64,000 bases of DNA, taken from assembly GCA_011317545.1 (NCBI GenBank), contig WUJK01000006.1, positions 2,666,001 to 2,730,000 of the forward strand. The letters run 5' to 3'. This DNA is from Coniella vitis (taxonomy: Eukaryota; Ascomycota; Sordariomycetes; Diaporthales; Schizoparmaceae). Numbering within the stretch: the first letter of the stretch is position 1; each line of letters starts with the position of its first letter. The notes beneath the pieces were generated by a model. The model searched no databases. It was not told the origin of the DNA and worked only from the letters and a program-made list of their open reading frames with translations. The position numbers and the translations under genes are program-made. Below, piece by piece: positions 1 to 10,802 of this stretch.

Positions 1-1
1 C

Positions 2-3000
2 GGCGTCGACGTGGTGCTCAACTCGCTGGCGGGCGAGATGCTGACGCACAGCTGGGAGTGTGTCGCGCCGCTCGGCTACCATGTCGAGATTGGCAAGGCC
101 GACATCTACAAGCGCAGCCACCTGAGCATGGCGCAGTTCAACAAGAACGTCACCTTCGCGGCCATCGACCTCATGGTGCTGTTTGCCGAGGCGCCCCGCA
201 GAATGTACAAGACGTTTGGCGAGGTCGTCAAGCTCATGGAGCAAGGCGTGCTGCGCGAGGTGACGCCGCTCATGACCATGAACATGGACCATATTGAGCA
301 GTCGTTCCGTCTGATTGCGGGCCGCAAGCACAGAGGCAAGGTCATTCTCAACATCCCCCAAGAGGAGCCCGTCATGGTCAAGGCGACGGTGCCCCCGCCT
401 CCAGCCCTGCAGTTGTCTCAAGACGGCGCCTATGTCATTGCTGGTGGTCTGGGCGACCTCGGCCGGCGGATTGCGCGGGTTCTGGCGTCGCACAGAGCAG
501 GACACATCGTCACGCTGTCTCGTCGCGACCTCGCCCCCGAGGCCAAGCAGCAGATCGAAGCGGACATCCAGGCGCTGGGGGGCCGGCTGCACATTGTCAA
601 GTGCGACATTACAAGCCGGTCCAGCGTCGAGGAGGCAGCCAAGTACTGCCAGCGCAACCTGCCTCCTGTGCGCGGCATCGTCCACGGCGGCATGGTGCTC
701 AGAGACCGCCCTGTCGCCGGCATGAAACTCGACGACCACCTGACGGCGCTCGGCCCCAAGGTGACGGGCACACTGAACCTGGACCTGGCCTTCCAGTCGG
801 CCAACCTCGACTTTTTCATCATGCTCTCCTCCGTGACTTGCGTCATCGGCAAGTCAGGCCAGGCCAACTATGCCGCGGGCAACTCGTTCCAGGACGCCTT
901 TGCCCACGCCCACCCCCAGACGCCCGGCCGCCCCGCGGGCACGCGCTACATCTCCATCAACCTGGGTGCCGTCGAGGGCTCCGAGGCCATCATCGCCATG
1001 GGCGACAAGAAGAAGGACCTGATCCGCGCCAGTGTCTTCCTCATGTCCTTTGAAGAGGTCTTCAAGGCGCTCGAGTACTTGATGGGGCCCCAGGCCGCCC
1101 AGGATGGCAGCGTCCAGACCGCCATGGGCTTTGATCGCCAGTCCATCATGGATGCCGAGGACGAGTTCTCCATGCGCAACCCTATCCTGTCCATGGTGCC
1201 CCATACGCGCGCAAGCCAGGCAGTTGGCGGCTCTGGTGACGGCAAGGTGGACCTGCAAGCTGCCATCAAGGCAGCCGCGTCCATCAAGGAGGCTGAAGAG
1301 GTCATCATCGGCGCCATTGTCGAGAAGTTTGCGGTCCTGCTCGACCGTCCCGTCGAAGATGTCAACCTCGACCTCCCGCTGGCCAACTTTGGCATGGACT
1401 CGCTCGTGTCCATCGAAATCAAGAACTGGATGGGCCGGTCCTTCGAGGTCGCCATCTCGGCCGCCGAGGTCACCAACGCAAGCAGCATTCCAGCGCTGGC
1501 AGAGATGATTGCACTGCGCTCCAAGCTCATCAGCGACGAGGTGCGAGGAGAGGCAGGCTCGTCTTCACCCTCAGACTCCAACAAGGTTGAAACGCCCGGA
1601 GAGGGACAAGACCACACTGCGACGGGCAACGAAAAGGCCAAGCCAAGCGGCGGCAAGACGGCCAAGGCCGCCCACGGACAAACCTGCTGCGACCACTCGC
1701 AAGTCCTTGCCCGCCAGCCCGTGCCCAACCTCACGTCGTCAGTCGAGTACTTCTTCTCCAACGCGAGTCGCTTCGCCAAATCGCCCCAGGAACTCGAGCA
1801 CTTCAAGGCCGCTGTCCAGGCCTTCACCGCCGAGGGCAGCACCGCCCACCAAATCTACAGCCAGCTTGCTGCGCGCGCTGCTGACCCCAGTGTCGACAGC
1901 TGGGGCGCCGACATCATCACTCAGGCGCTGCACCTCGAGACTCGCTCCCCGCTGATGCACAAGAGCTTCTGCGGAACGCACTACGACAGTGCTGTGCCCC
2001 ACACCCAGGCTGAGCGTGCCGCGCTGCTCGCCGCCGTCACCTTCCAGCACAAACAGGACTTGGAAGCCGGCGCGGTCGAGGGCATTGCGCCCTTTGGTGT
2101 CCCGCTGTGCATGTACTCGTCCACCTGGCTGTTCAACAGCACCCGCGAGCCGCACATGGGCGTCGACAAGATGCGCAAGTACGAGGGCGACTACTGCGTG
2201 GTGCTGCGCCACGGCCGCGTCTTCAAGGTCTCGCTCAAGGACGGCGCGCAGAACGCCTCGGTGCAGCAGCTCGAGGAGACCATGCAGAGAATCCTGGACG
2301 AGTCGCCCGACGACGAACCCGACGCGTCCATTGGCCTCCTGACCTCGGACGATCGCGACGCGTGGGCCCAGAACCGCGAGGCGCTTCTCAAGGTCGACCC
2401 GCAAAACGCGCTGTACCTTCAGACCATCGAGGCGTCGGCCTTCATCCTCTGCCTGGAAGACACCGAAGCGCATACCGGCCCCGAGAGAGTGCAGCAGTGC
2501 GTGCAGGGCGATGGTTCCAACCGGTGGTACGACAAGGGCGTTCAGCTTATTGTGGCCAAGAACGGCACCTCGGCCTTCCTTTTGGAGCACTCGATGCTCG
2601 ACGGCCAGGTGGTACTGCGGTTCAATGAGGCCATTCACCAAGCCTTCCGCGAGTACCAGCCCAACAAGAAGCAGCAGATCAATGGCATCACCACCACCAA
2701 CGGCGCCTCGTCGCGGGCATGGACCGAGCTCGAGGAATACAGCGCCATCACCTCGCCTGCGCTGCAGGAAGCCATCGAGACGCTGCGCGAAAAACACCAG
2801 CGCATGGCGGCCCAGCGCCAGTATGTCCGCCACACATTGGGGTCCATTAACGGCAAGATGTTGACGACGTTCCGCTCATCGGCCAAGACAATCCTCGACG
2901 TTGCGATCCAGCTCGCCACGCGCCTCTACTTTGGCTACAACCCAGCCTGCTGGGAGGCCATCAACATGGCACGCTTCCACAAGAGCCGGCCCGACATGAT

Positions 3001-3531
3001 CCAGCAAGCTTCGGAGCCCGTGGCAGCGTTTTGTACCGCAGTGCTTGAAGGCGCTCGCAGCAAGCCGGAGCTGCGCAAGATGATGCTCGCGGCAGCCGAG
3101 GACATCACCGATAATGCCACACGCGCTGCACGTGGTGAAAGCCACTACAACCTCATGATGGCTATCAAGACGCTGTGGCCCAAGGAGCAGAAGTTGGCCG
3201 ATATTTACACAGATGCCGTGTTTGCGCGAGCGCAACCGCACCTGATCATCTCGGGTGTTACGGATGAAGAGGGTGCGCAGGACAAGGCGTATCAACTGGT
3301 GTGGCCAGAGGCATTCTGGGTGCTGTACGCCATTCTGGATGATAGGTACGTCTTCTTTGCTTGGACACTTGACTTTTTGTTAGATTGCCATACGAGCATA
3401 TACTGACTTGACTTTATAATAGATGCGTCTTCAACATTGTAGGGCCCGTCAATGGGGTTCCTCAGTTCCAAAAGTGCCTGGACGATGCTGGCGAGATTAT
3501 CAAGTCGTTGATTCTCGCTGGTGGATCTTGA
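2..3531 (+). CDS. HR-PKS 3' part (ER end, KR, ACP) fused to a carnitine acyltransferase domain
   Basis: This is the C-terminal part of an iterative highly reducing polyketide synthase; the gene is open at the window's left edge. In order it shows the end of the enoyl reductase (VVLNSLAGE, then VEIGK), a ketoreductase with the NADPH motif GGLGDLGR near 443-466 and its Ser/Tyr/Asn active-site stretch (MLSSV, QANYAAGN near 820-890), and an acyl carrier protein with the phosphopantetheine serine in GMDSL (codon 1400-1402). A Ser/Lys/Gly-rich linker follows. From about 1710 there is a choline/carnitine O-acyltransferase (cAT) domain with the catalytic His in LLEHSMLDG (codon 2588-2590). One intron, 3346-3422, has GTACGT, a TACTGAC branch and AG; exon 2 adds about 36 residues and stops at TGA 3529-3531. 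Known HR-PKS-cAT enzymes (for example Tv6-931 of Trichoderma virens) release the polyketide as an ester of a polyol, so an ester product is inferred. The reading frame is intact. Confidence 0.93.
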
Positions 3532-4104
3532 GTAAGGATGAAGCAGCGGTTTCTGATAGATGTTTTCCTTTTTGATTTTTCGATTTTCTTGTCCTCTTCT
3601 GGTCGTCTTTCCATATTCTCTTTGGATTTTTCTTGTTGTCCACGGTATCGATAGAATACTCTGTAATGATGGGAATGAATGATGCGCATTTACTCAGGTC
3701 GCATTGGTGATATGTGCAATGTGGGCACGGCACGCTCACAGTATGCTCATGCGGGCGCATGTCACAGTAATGCTCCCTTTCCATGGTCGAGGATGCGTAG
3801 CATTAATCCTTTTTCGCGTTGCGAGACTGTCCACTCCAGAGACGAAATCCCTCGGCTGTGATTCTTCTGTGTGTGAAGCATGGAAGAACGGGAAGGACGG
3901 AATCGATTGCGTCACAGAGATATCGGGTGTGGGAACGCAAGCATGCTGCCATGGTAACTGCCGTGACCAGCTTTTTGTTACTGACAAATCCTCCTCTCGG
4001 ACATGGAAAAAGAAAAATAATTGTGCAAATGAGCGCATTCGTTGTCAATACAGACCAGAAGGAAAAAGAAAACCAACTTTGACTCGTTCACAACCAACTC
4101 AGTC
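3532..4104. other. Intergenic: HR-PKS 3' end to SDR promoter
   Basis: No gene is supported here. The first part is T-rich and probably the PKS 3' UTR; the rest is probably the promoter and leader of the dehydrogenase. Small ORFs on both strands overlap each other and have no recognisable domain. Confidence 0.6.
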
Positions 4105-4836
4105 ATGGCACGCTTCTTTATCACCGGCTCCTCGGACGGCATTGGGTCTCTGACGGCCAAACGCCTCATCTCGCAAGGCCATCAAGTCGTGCTGCACGCA
4201 CGCAACGCCCGGCGCGCCGCCGATGCACATGCCGCTAGTCCCGGCGCTCACGCATGTCTGGTCGGCGACCTCACAAGCATCGAGCAGATTCGACAGCTAG
4301 CAGCCGACGCCAACAAGCATGGGCCGTACGAAGCAGTTGTGCACAATGCGGGAGTCTTCAGCGGGCCGAACGTATTCCCTGTTAATACGTTGGCTCCGTA
4401 CGTCTTGACTTGTCTGATGGAGCGACCCAAACGCCTCGTCTTTGCGTCGAGCGGGCTGCACCGCAACGGTCGGGCGCAGCTGGGCCGACCCGAGAACGTG
4501 AGCTACGGAGACAGCAAGTTACACGACATTATGCTGGCCAAGGGCTTTGCCAGGCGGTGGCCCGAAGTCGCCAGCAACGCCGCGGATCCGGGCTGGGTGC
4601 CGACCAAGATGGGGGGCTCCAACGCGCCGGGCAGTCTCGATGCTAGCGTGGATTGTTTTGTGTCGTTGGCGCTGGGAGAGGGCGAGGCCAAGGGGGTGAC
4701 GGCGAAATATTTCCAGTCTCACCCTTGCAGAGTGAGCTCCTGTGCCCCAGATGCCGATGATGTGGGGCTGCAAGATGCGTTGTTCAAGCAGTTGGCGGAC
4801 AAGAGTGGTGTTGAAGTGCCTCTGGCAGAAATCTGA
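4105..4836 (+). CDS. Short-chain dehydrogenase/reductase, cluster-associated
   Basis: Single-exon protein of 243 residues with a Rossmann fold of the SDR family. The cofactor motif TGSSDGIG lies at about residues 6-13, NAG at about residue 87, a catalytic Ser in FASSG, and the Tyr/Lys pair in YGDSK. DPGWVPTKMGG matches the post-active-site loop of SDRs. I chose ATG 4105 (context AGTCATGG) because the cofactor motif starts five residues later; the frame stays open further 5' but that extension is Lys/Thr-rich and unlike the family. It is co-directional with the HR-PKS and the SnoaL-like gene, so a redox tailoring step is likely. Substrate unknown. Confidence 0.85.
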   Translation: MARFFITGSSDGIGSLTAKRLISQGHQVVLHARNARRAADAHAASPGAHACLVGDLTSIEQIRQLAADANKHGPYEAVVHNAGVFSGPNVFPVNTLAPYVLTCLMERPKRLVFASSGLHRNGRAQLGRPENVSYGDSKLHDIMLAKGFARRWPEVASNAADPGWVPTKMGGSNAPGSLDASVDCFVSLALGEGEAKGVTAKYFQSHPCRVSSCAPDADDVGLQDALFKQLADKSGVEVPLAEI

Positions 4837-5894
4837 CCCCACCACATCCAACCGGAGGACGGCTTGTTTTAGGAAGATATCGCGACGGCATGTACATAGT
4901 ACGTACTGTATGTACATGATATGTATCACGACTTTCATCTCCGTCTCGGTGCGCTCTTGCATAAGTGAATATACAAGATGCTCGCTCGGCCTTGCATCTA
5001 GACCACAAAAGAAGCGTCGCATTAGTACCAGACGTGTGGACTTGCTGTCCCTTCATCTCCCTAACACCAGCGACCGACATGTACACATAGTACTGCATGC
5101 GCCGTCACGCAACAAGGCTTCTTCTGCAAGGGCCAACTTGCTGTTCGGAGCCGAAAATGACCCACCAGCCTATTCGGCCGACGACATTTCTTTCAGACTT
5201 CCGTCCTGGGGCACGTGAAATTTCCCAGGACCCTTTCTGACAGAGAAGAAAGCCCGTAATGCCTCGGCGCGCACTGCTAGAACCCTGTCAACAGGAGACC
5301 ACCTTCCACTAGTACAGTTGGGACCCGAGAAGCTTTGACACAAAAGGCGCACCAAGTCGATGATGCCACCTGGGAAATGTCTACTATGTGGGATTTCGAC
5401 GGCTCCATCGTATCCTCAATTCGTGCAACGGCAGCGGCACCAGCCGGGATTGGCGGCCAGCCCAGACCACGGAGCGCGCAAATAAACAGTCACGATACCC
5501 AATGTGATCTGTCAACCGCAGTGCTTTTTGTAGTTGTTGGCGCCGTAATTTGTCCTTGTCGCGCCCGACTTTTGTGGGCACCTCCAGAACCTTTCCCAAG
5601 AGCACGCAGAATAAGACCAGCAGTCCCAGATCCCTGTGGGCGACCAGTGCTGCAAAAGTTGATAAGAGGGCTCGGAGTCCCCAAGCCAGCGCGTGTTCCC
5701 CTTGCCCCAAGTGCTCCTCCGACTTAACACCAGCCAATCACTCGCGTGTCAGGTGCAGAGTGACACTCGATAGCGATCGATCGCCCTGAAAGACTTTGGT
5801 TTCGCGTGTCTTGAAACACAACAGGAGCAAACGACACACCGTTGGCATCAACACGCAACTGCCTAGCATCATCACATCAGCTCTTAAGCCCATC
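4837..5894. other. Intergenic, no gene seen
   Basis: About 1.06 kb between two co-directional genes. No coding region with recognisable motifs or credible splice structure on either strand. It should contain the 3' UTR of the SDR and the promoter of the SnoaL-like gene. Confidence 0.55.
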
Positions 5895-6451
5895 ATGGCA
5901 GATTTGTCGCCAAGAGCCCAGCTCGCCACCAAGATGATCGATGCTTACCGGGCATGGGACTTGGACCAGATCATCTCACTACGCTCCGACGACTGCATTC
6001 AAATTATTCTGCCGAGTGCGTCGCTTCTCGCTTCCTTCTTGGCTGTTGCGTAATCATTTCTCGGAACTGACAGTAATGATGAGCAGAATCTCTTGAGGTG
6101 CCTGAAATGAATAATGAAGAGTACCGGAAATTCTTTGGCGCTTCGATCCCGCTATTTACCAACTTCAATCCCGTGATTATCGACATCACTGACGATGAAA
6201 AGGCCAACAAAGTTGCAGTCTGGTGCAGGAGCACAGCTGACAGCGTGGTGGGGCCTTATACGAACGAGTATGTGCTCACCATGCACTTCAACGAGACATG
6301 CGACAAAGTGGTCAAGTTTTATGAATTTGTCGACTCGCACCGGGCCAGAACGCATTTTGTGCAGCTCAGGGAGTGGGTAGAAGCCCAAGAGGCTGCCAAG
6401 ACGGCGGCAAAAAGCGAGGGCAGCGAAACGACTACACCAAAGCTGACATGA
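5895..6451 (+). CDS. SnoaL/NTF2-like small protein, cluster-associated
   Basis: Two exons, 5895-6015 and 6087-6451, join in phase 1 across an intron of 71 nt (GTGCGT...GCAG, with an AACTGAC branch). The product has 161 residues. The N-terminus (RAQLATKMIDAYRAWDLD) and later segments such as YVLTMHFNE and VVKFYEFVDS match the helix-then-curved-sheet pattern of SnoaL-like/NTF2 proteins. In fungal clusters this fold serves as cyclase, isomerase or epoxide-opening enzyme, so a role acting on the polyketide is plausible. It is third in a co-directional row with the HR-PKS and SDR. The C-terminal tail is Lys/Ala/Thr-rich and probably disordered. The fold call rests on pattern, not alignment. Confidence 0.75.
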
Positions 6452-7636
6452 TGACTTGCTCTTGTTGTTGTGGTGTTGTTGATTGAAGAGGAAAGACGGG
6501 TTGCGTAACCGGACTGCGCCACATTAAGATTGCATGACTTTTCTGGAACCCCAGAAGTTGATTAGCACAGTGTCAACATGGCAATTGGAAAGGTTTGTAT
6601 ATAATGCACCGATATGGTTGCAACATTCTAGCGTGGCTTTTCCTGCCCCTGAACGTGTAGCAGCGAATATACTGGTCGTCGACCATCATCATTTCAAACA
6701 GTCTTTTGAGGGTATCGAGGCAACCATAGGGGGTTCCAGAAGTGAGGCGAGCAGTAAGGCGATGCCATGCATGATATTGTCTTGCCGTCCTGTCCTTCGT
6801 TTTGTCTCTGCAGTCCGCTCTGCCCAAAGAAAAGCCACCATGGTCGTGGTGATCGAGACAGTGTCGACCAAAGTGGCGTGTGTTCGTTCGCCGAGTTCAT
6901 GTTGGCGAATCCGTCCGCTTGTTCCACGAACCTGCGTGCGAACGCACTCTGATGAAGTGTGATTCGCTCGTCCAGATGTCATTGATGGAGAACGTTGAAG
7001 AAGTCTGAGCTGGTACGAGAGTGGGATAGGCGAGGCTGATGAGGTTTGCATGGGGCAAGAAAGAAAGTTGGGGTCTCGGTCTGGCAGTGAGCAAGTCCAA
7101 TTGTGCTTTTGCTTAGCAAAGAATCACGGGGCTATGCTGGGTGCAGGTTCCTTCCTATTTTGGGACAATTGCGATTGAGAATCGCGCCCTGCAGGCTGGT
7201 AATATTCATTGGCTTGCAGAACTGTCCGTCTCGATGGGTATCGCTCCGGCCAAGACCGTATTGAAGTCGCACAAAGGTATCAAATGCATCACCATGACAC
7301 TTGGTGGCTTGGTATCTGGTCGCGGTATCTCTTGGTACTGCAGAGTCACGCAATCCTCGGACAGAAGAACTCTTGTGCCTTTCCAAGGCTGATGATATTT
7401 TTTTTTGTCTATTCACCACAGAGAAAAGGGTGCTTGTATTTCATCACATGCCATCTCAACATCCCATGCAAGCGTCGACGCCAGCACAGAGTATTATTTT
7501 GTGGCTGGCTTGGCCAATATTCATTCACCCAAGCTCACCAGGTCATTGAAAGTGTGTTGTGTTTCATATATCGACAAATAGAACCAGGCGCTTCCTCAAG
7601 CCCTCCCCTATCGCCGCTGCCCAGCAAAAGGCTTTT
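6452..7636. other. Intergenic between cluster edge and eEF1B-beta, no gene seen
   Basis: No convincing gene. Several ORFs of 60-156 codons occur on both strands, overlap each other, and lack recognisable domains. The stretch separates the + strand biosynthetic genes from the - strand translation factor and is a natural cluster boundary. Confidence 0.5.
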
Positions 7637-8650
7637 TTACAGCTTCTGCATGGCAACAACGTCAGAGGACTGGACGTAGTCCTCGAACTCGGCAAGCTGG
7701 TCCTGGAGCTCGTCCAGAGAGACCTTCTCGTCCTCGACGACCAAGTTGATCTGCAGCTTGCGGACACCGTAGCCGACAGGCACCAGCTTGGAGGCACCCC
7801 AGACCAGACCCTCCTTCTCAACACTGCGCACAGACTTCTCGAGCTCGGCCATGTCGGTCTCGTCGTCTGTCGTTGTGTTGTTTACGTTAGCAAGCCGTAT
7901 TCATTTTCCAAGCGGAGTCACGAGACAATGAAAAGAAAACATACCCCAAGGCTTCACGTCCAGAGTGACAATGGACTTGGCAGCGGGCTTGGTCTTGCCC
8001 TCCTTCTTCTTCTTGTACTCGGCCAGACGCTCCTCGCGGATACGGGCAGCCTCGGCATCCTCCTCCTCGTCGTCAGAGCCAAACAGGTCGACGTCCTCGT
8101 CGTCGTCCTCCTCGGCGGCGGGGGCCTTGGCGGGGTTCACGGTGAGCTCAGACTCCTCGGGGCCGTAGACGGTGTAGGGCTTGGTGGCATCGCCAGACAG
8201 GGTGGCGAACTCATCCTCGTAAGAGGCAATGTGCTTGTACCACCGGGCAGCGTTGGGGTACTTGGCGGCATCGGGGGCGGAGGAGAGGGCCTTGAAGACG
8301 GCAACGTCGGCCTGGGTGGCGTTGTAGCTGTTGGTACAAGAACAGTGGTTGTCAGCAACACGAGCTTGACAGGCTTATCTCCAGCCAAGTCCTAGCGGCA
8401 AAGCGGCAGACACGCCGACAGCTTGTCGGATCAGAAGTGCAACAAAGTGCTGGGTTTGTATTCATGTGCAGGTCTTGAGGCTGCTCAGAAACACGGACCA
8501 GTGGAATCATCATGAAGGAGGGGGCTTGTCGGTTGCCGTCGGGGTTGACGAGGATCACGAGAAAACGTACCCAACAACGTAGGAGCGGGTGGTGAGGAAG
8601 CTGTTGAGCACGGACAGGCCGGCGTCGCTAACAAGGTCGGTGAAGCCCAT
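7637..8650 (-). CDS. EFB1: Translation elongation factor 1-beta (eEF1B-beta, GDP/GTP exchange factor)
   Basis: Three exons on the minus strand: 8650-8571, 8327-7945 and 7866-7637. They join in phases 2 and 1 and give 230 residues, the usual fungal length. The protein catalyses nucleotide exchange on eEF1A in the cytosol. Evidence: a GST-C-like N-terminus (SYVV then [10 protein letters not shown] across intron 1), the acidic linker [14 protein letters not shown], the segment [16 protein letters not shown], and the exchange domain starting [10 protein letters not shown] and ending [11 protein letters not shown]. Introns are canonical (GTACGT/CAG and GTATGT/CAG). Intron 1 is long (243 nt), common in translation-factor genes. 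A double TTAGGG-type box lies about 290 bp upstream of the start. This is a housekeeping gene, not part of the neighbouring metabolite cluster. Confidence 0.97.
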
Positions 8651-9998
8651 TGTGATGGATTGCTGGGTGAGGGAATCGGTGGGAGGGGTATCAAAGCGGT
8701 GGTGGTGGTGGTGCTGGTGGTGGTGCTGGTTGTGTGGTTGAGAGACGGAAGCTGAGTAGGACTGAGTATAAACTAGTGGTGGGAATGGGAACGGCGTGGT
8801 GACTGGCTGCCCGAAAAGTCCTTGGGAAATTTTCTTACCCCGCGCTAGGCACGATAGCCCATCAGGCCCATTCAGCTTGCAGGGCTGGGAGGGGCTCCCT
8901 TGCCAGTTGGTGCCTGAGGCTAGAGTGCTGGACATGGCGACTAGGGTTAGGGTAATGGGGTCCCACGCGCGCGAGCAAGGAAATGGCTGACATAAGTAAG
9001 TCCCCTGCTTCTGGACCACTCTGCTTTACTATGGCACCTCTTGGCCAGCACCGACACCGACAGGTTGAAGAGAGCCTCGTCCTCGACCTTTTCAAACCAG
9101 ACTTCTTGAGCTTGGAGCTCGCCGACCCTGCACCAACGCTTACAAGCGTCTATCAATGTGATAATACACCAAAACTCAGTGAACCTTTTCTGTCTGGGTT
9201 CGCTGTTTCCACCATTCCGCGAATATACGATGCTTGGCCGAGTGAAATGGCGCACCATGACGTGGCTCGCGATGGCCGACTTGGTGCTATGAGCGTTGCA
9301 GCACTTGAGCTCGCCCTCCTCGGCCACAAACCGACATGTTGAGACGGAAACATGCTCCTTGAGTAGCTGTTGCCAGTCAGCTCGAAACGGCAGTCTCATA
9401 AATATGGACTGGTGGCTAATACGGCACACAAACATCTCCGCCACATGCCGCTATCATGGCCCACGCCTATGCTGGTCGTTTCTCTCGACACCGAGGGCCA
9501 CAGCAAAGACTTGCCTGCGGGAAGCCTAGCTGCAAGGGTCGTCGTCTGAACAAGCTTGCCCAGCGCACCGCGTCTCATTGGGGCGTGGCCTGCGTCGTCC
9601 CATTGTCGAGACACATTCTCGCAGGGGTTGAAACGCCCTGTGCGCAAAAGAGCCGCTCCTCAAGCACCAACGACACTCGCTCTCACTCAAGAGCTGACGA
9701 GTGCACCGTCGCCAGCTTTGCGATGGCTCCATTCAACCCAACAGGGTCTTGATTTTAGCGTCCGTTATCAATGTGCCTTGACAGCTTAAAAAGAGGCATC
9801 TTTCGCATCGTTATTACCGCGCTTGGTGGTCTCTTCTTCACCACCCGCTTCTACGAGACTGGTTCTTTTTATAGCCCTGGCGGCTTTCTTCTTGATACAT
9901 GTGATGCTGGACAACCCAAGAGACCTGTTGTCAGACAAAGAAATCACCATTTCAGCAATATCGATAATCGCTAGTTGGTAATTACTTCAGCTGCCATC
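8651..9998. other. eEF1B-beta promoter and gene-free spacer
   Basis: Contains a CCACCA/GGTGGT-type trinucleotide tract at about 8698-8735 in the probable 5' UTR, the telomere-like box at 8943, and nothing else I can support. A 165-codon minus-strand ORF (8947-9444) and a 119-codon plus-strand ORF (8983-9342) overlap each other; neither has a recognisable domain. Confidence 0.45.
8943..8953. promoter_or_regulatory. Telomere-repeat-like box (AGGGTTAGGGT) upstream of eEF1B-beta
   Basis: AGGGTTAGGGT on the + strand, 293 bp upstream of the eEF1B-beta start codon. TTAGGG-type boxes are bound by Tbf1-like factors in front of translation genes in several fungi, so an activator or insulator role is plausible; here it is inferred from sequence and position only. 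Confidence 0.5.
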
Positions 9999-10700
9999 AT
10001 GAAGTTCTCGGCCATTTTCATAGCTACCCTCGCCGTTGGCGCAAGTGCGCACCCTGCTTTGCGGGAGCCCTCTGGCCGGCTGGCTCTCAAGGTAGCCCCT
10101 CCTTATCCTGTTTCTTTGTTTGGTAATCTCTATGTGGCAGCCCCATGCTAACTCCGTTGCACAGCCCATGGTTCGCACCGACGATATTGTCGAGCGCGAT
10201 ACACTGTCTTTAGCGCAGCGCGGCGTCATCACCCGGCTGCACGCTCCACGCGATTTTCACCCAGAATACTGAGCGTCTTGCAGTACCGCGCTTCAGCTTT
10301 TCCTAGTCTCGCAGCTTGTGGGGAGCCTCAGCAAGTTACTGCTGCCAATGTTGGCGGCTTATCTTGCACTGGACTTGGCAGATCGTCGCGAGTCGTCTGC
10401 CAAGGTCCAGGGTGTCGGAACAGAAACGGCGGGCCCTGGGCAGTCGGACTCTGTGACAAGGGGTTTCGCTGGGCAACAAGCTCACCAGTTTCAATGCCAT
10501 CACCAATACAGCCAAGGCTCATGCAACTCTCATTGATACTCTTGGGGCCAAGAAGTGCTTCTTAAGTGGCCATCACCCCGAATCGTGGGCGGTTCGAGGT
10601 TCCCACAACCTCGCTGGCAGGCAAGGGCTACAACGTTGCCCAAGTTCACAAGGGAGACAACAAACACATTCATTTCAAATTCGCATTCTCGGTCGAAAGG
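9999..10700 (+). pseudogene. Possible decayed small secreted-protein gene
   Basis: ATG 9999 opens a classic signal peptide (MKFSAIFIATLAVGASAHP). An intron-like gap (GTAGCC at 10092, GCACAG ending near 10165) would join it to PMVRTDDIVERD..., which stops at about 10271. Without splicing it stops after 50 residues. Further downstream, a stretch near 10480-10570 reads LTSFNAITNTAKAHATLIDT in another frame and looks coding, but no splice pattern joins everything. The simplest reading is a secreted protein gene broken by frameshifts; a short intact secreted peptide is the alternative. No family recognised. Confidence 0.3.
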
Positions 10701-10802
10701 CGCCGAGCACGTTCACTTTAATACATTATGTTTGTAATCATGATCCAGTAGACCTTGACTAGCCGCTGCCGTGATGCCAGCGTCCTTGCAGCAACGGCGA
10801 TA

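Noticed and set aside
1739..2833. 364-codon minus-strand ORF
   Set aside because: Shadow of the carnitine-acyltransferase domain of the HR-PKS.
8947..9444. 165-codon minus-strand ORF with a Cys/His cluster (zinc-finger-like)
   Set aside because: The Cys/His spacing does not fit a standard C2H2 finger, and an equally long ORF lies on the opposite strand; not enough to call a gene.
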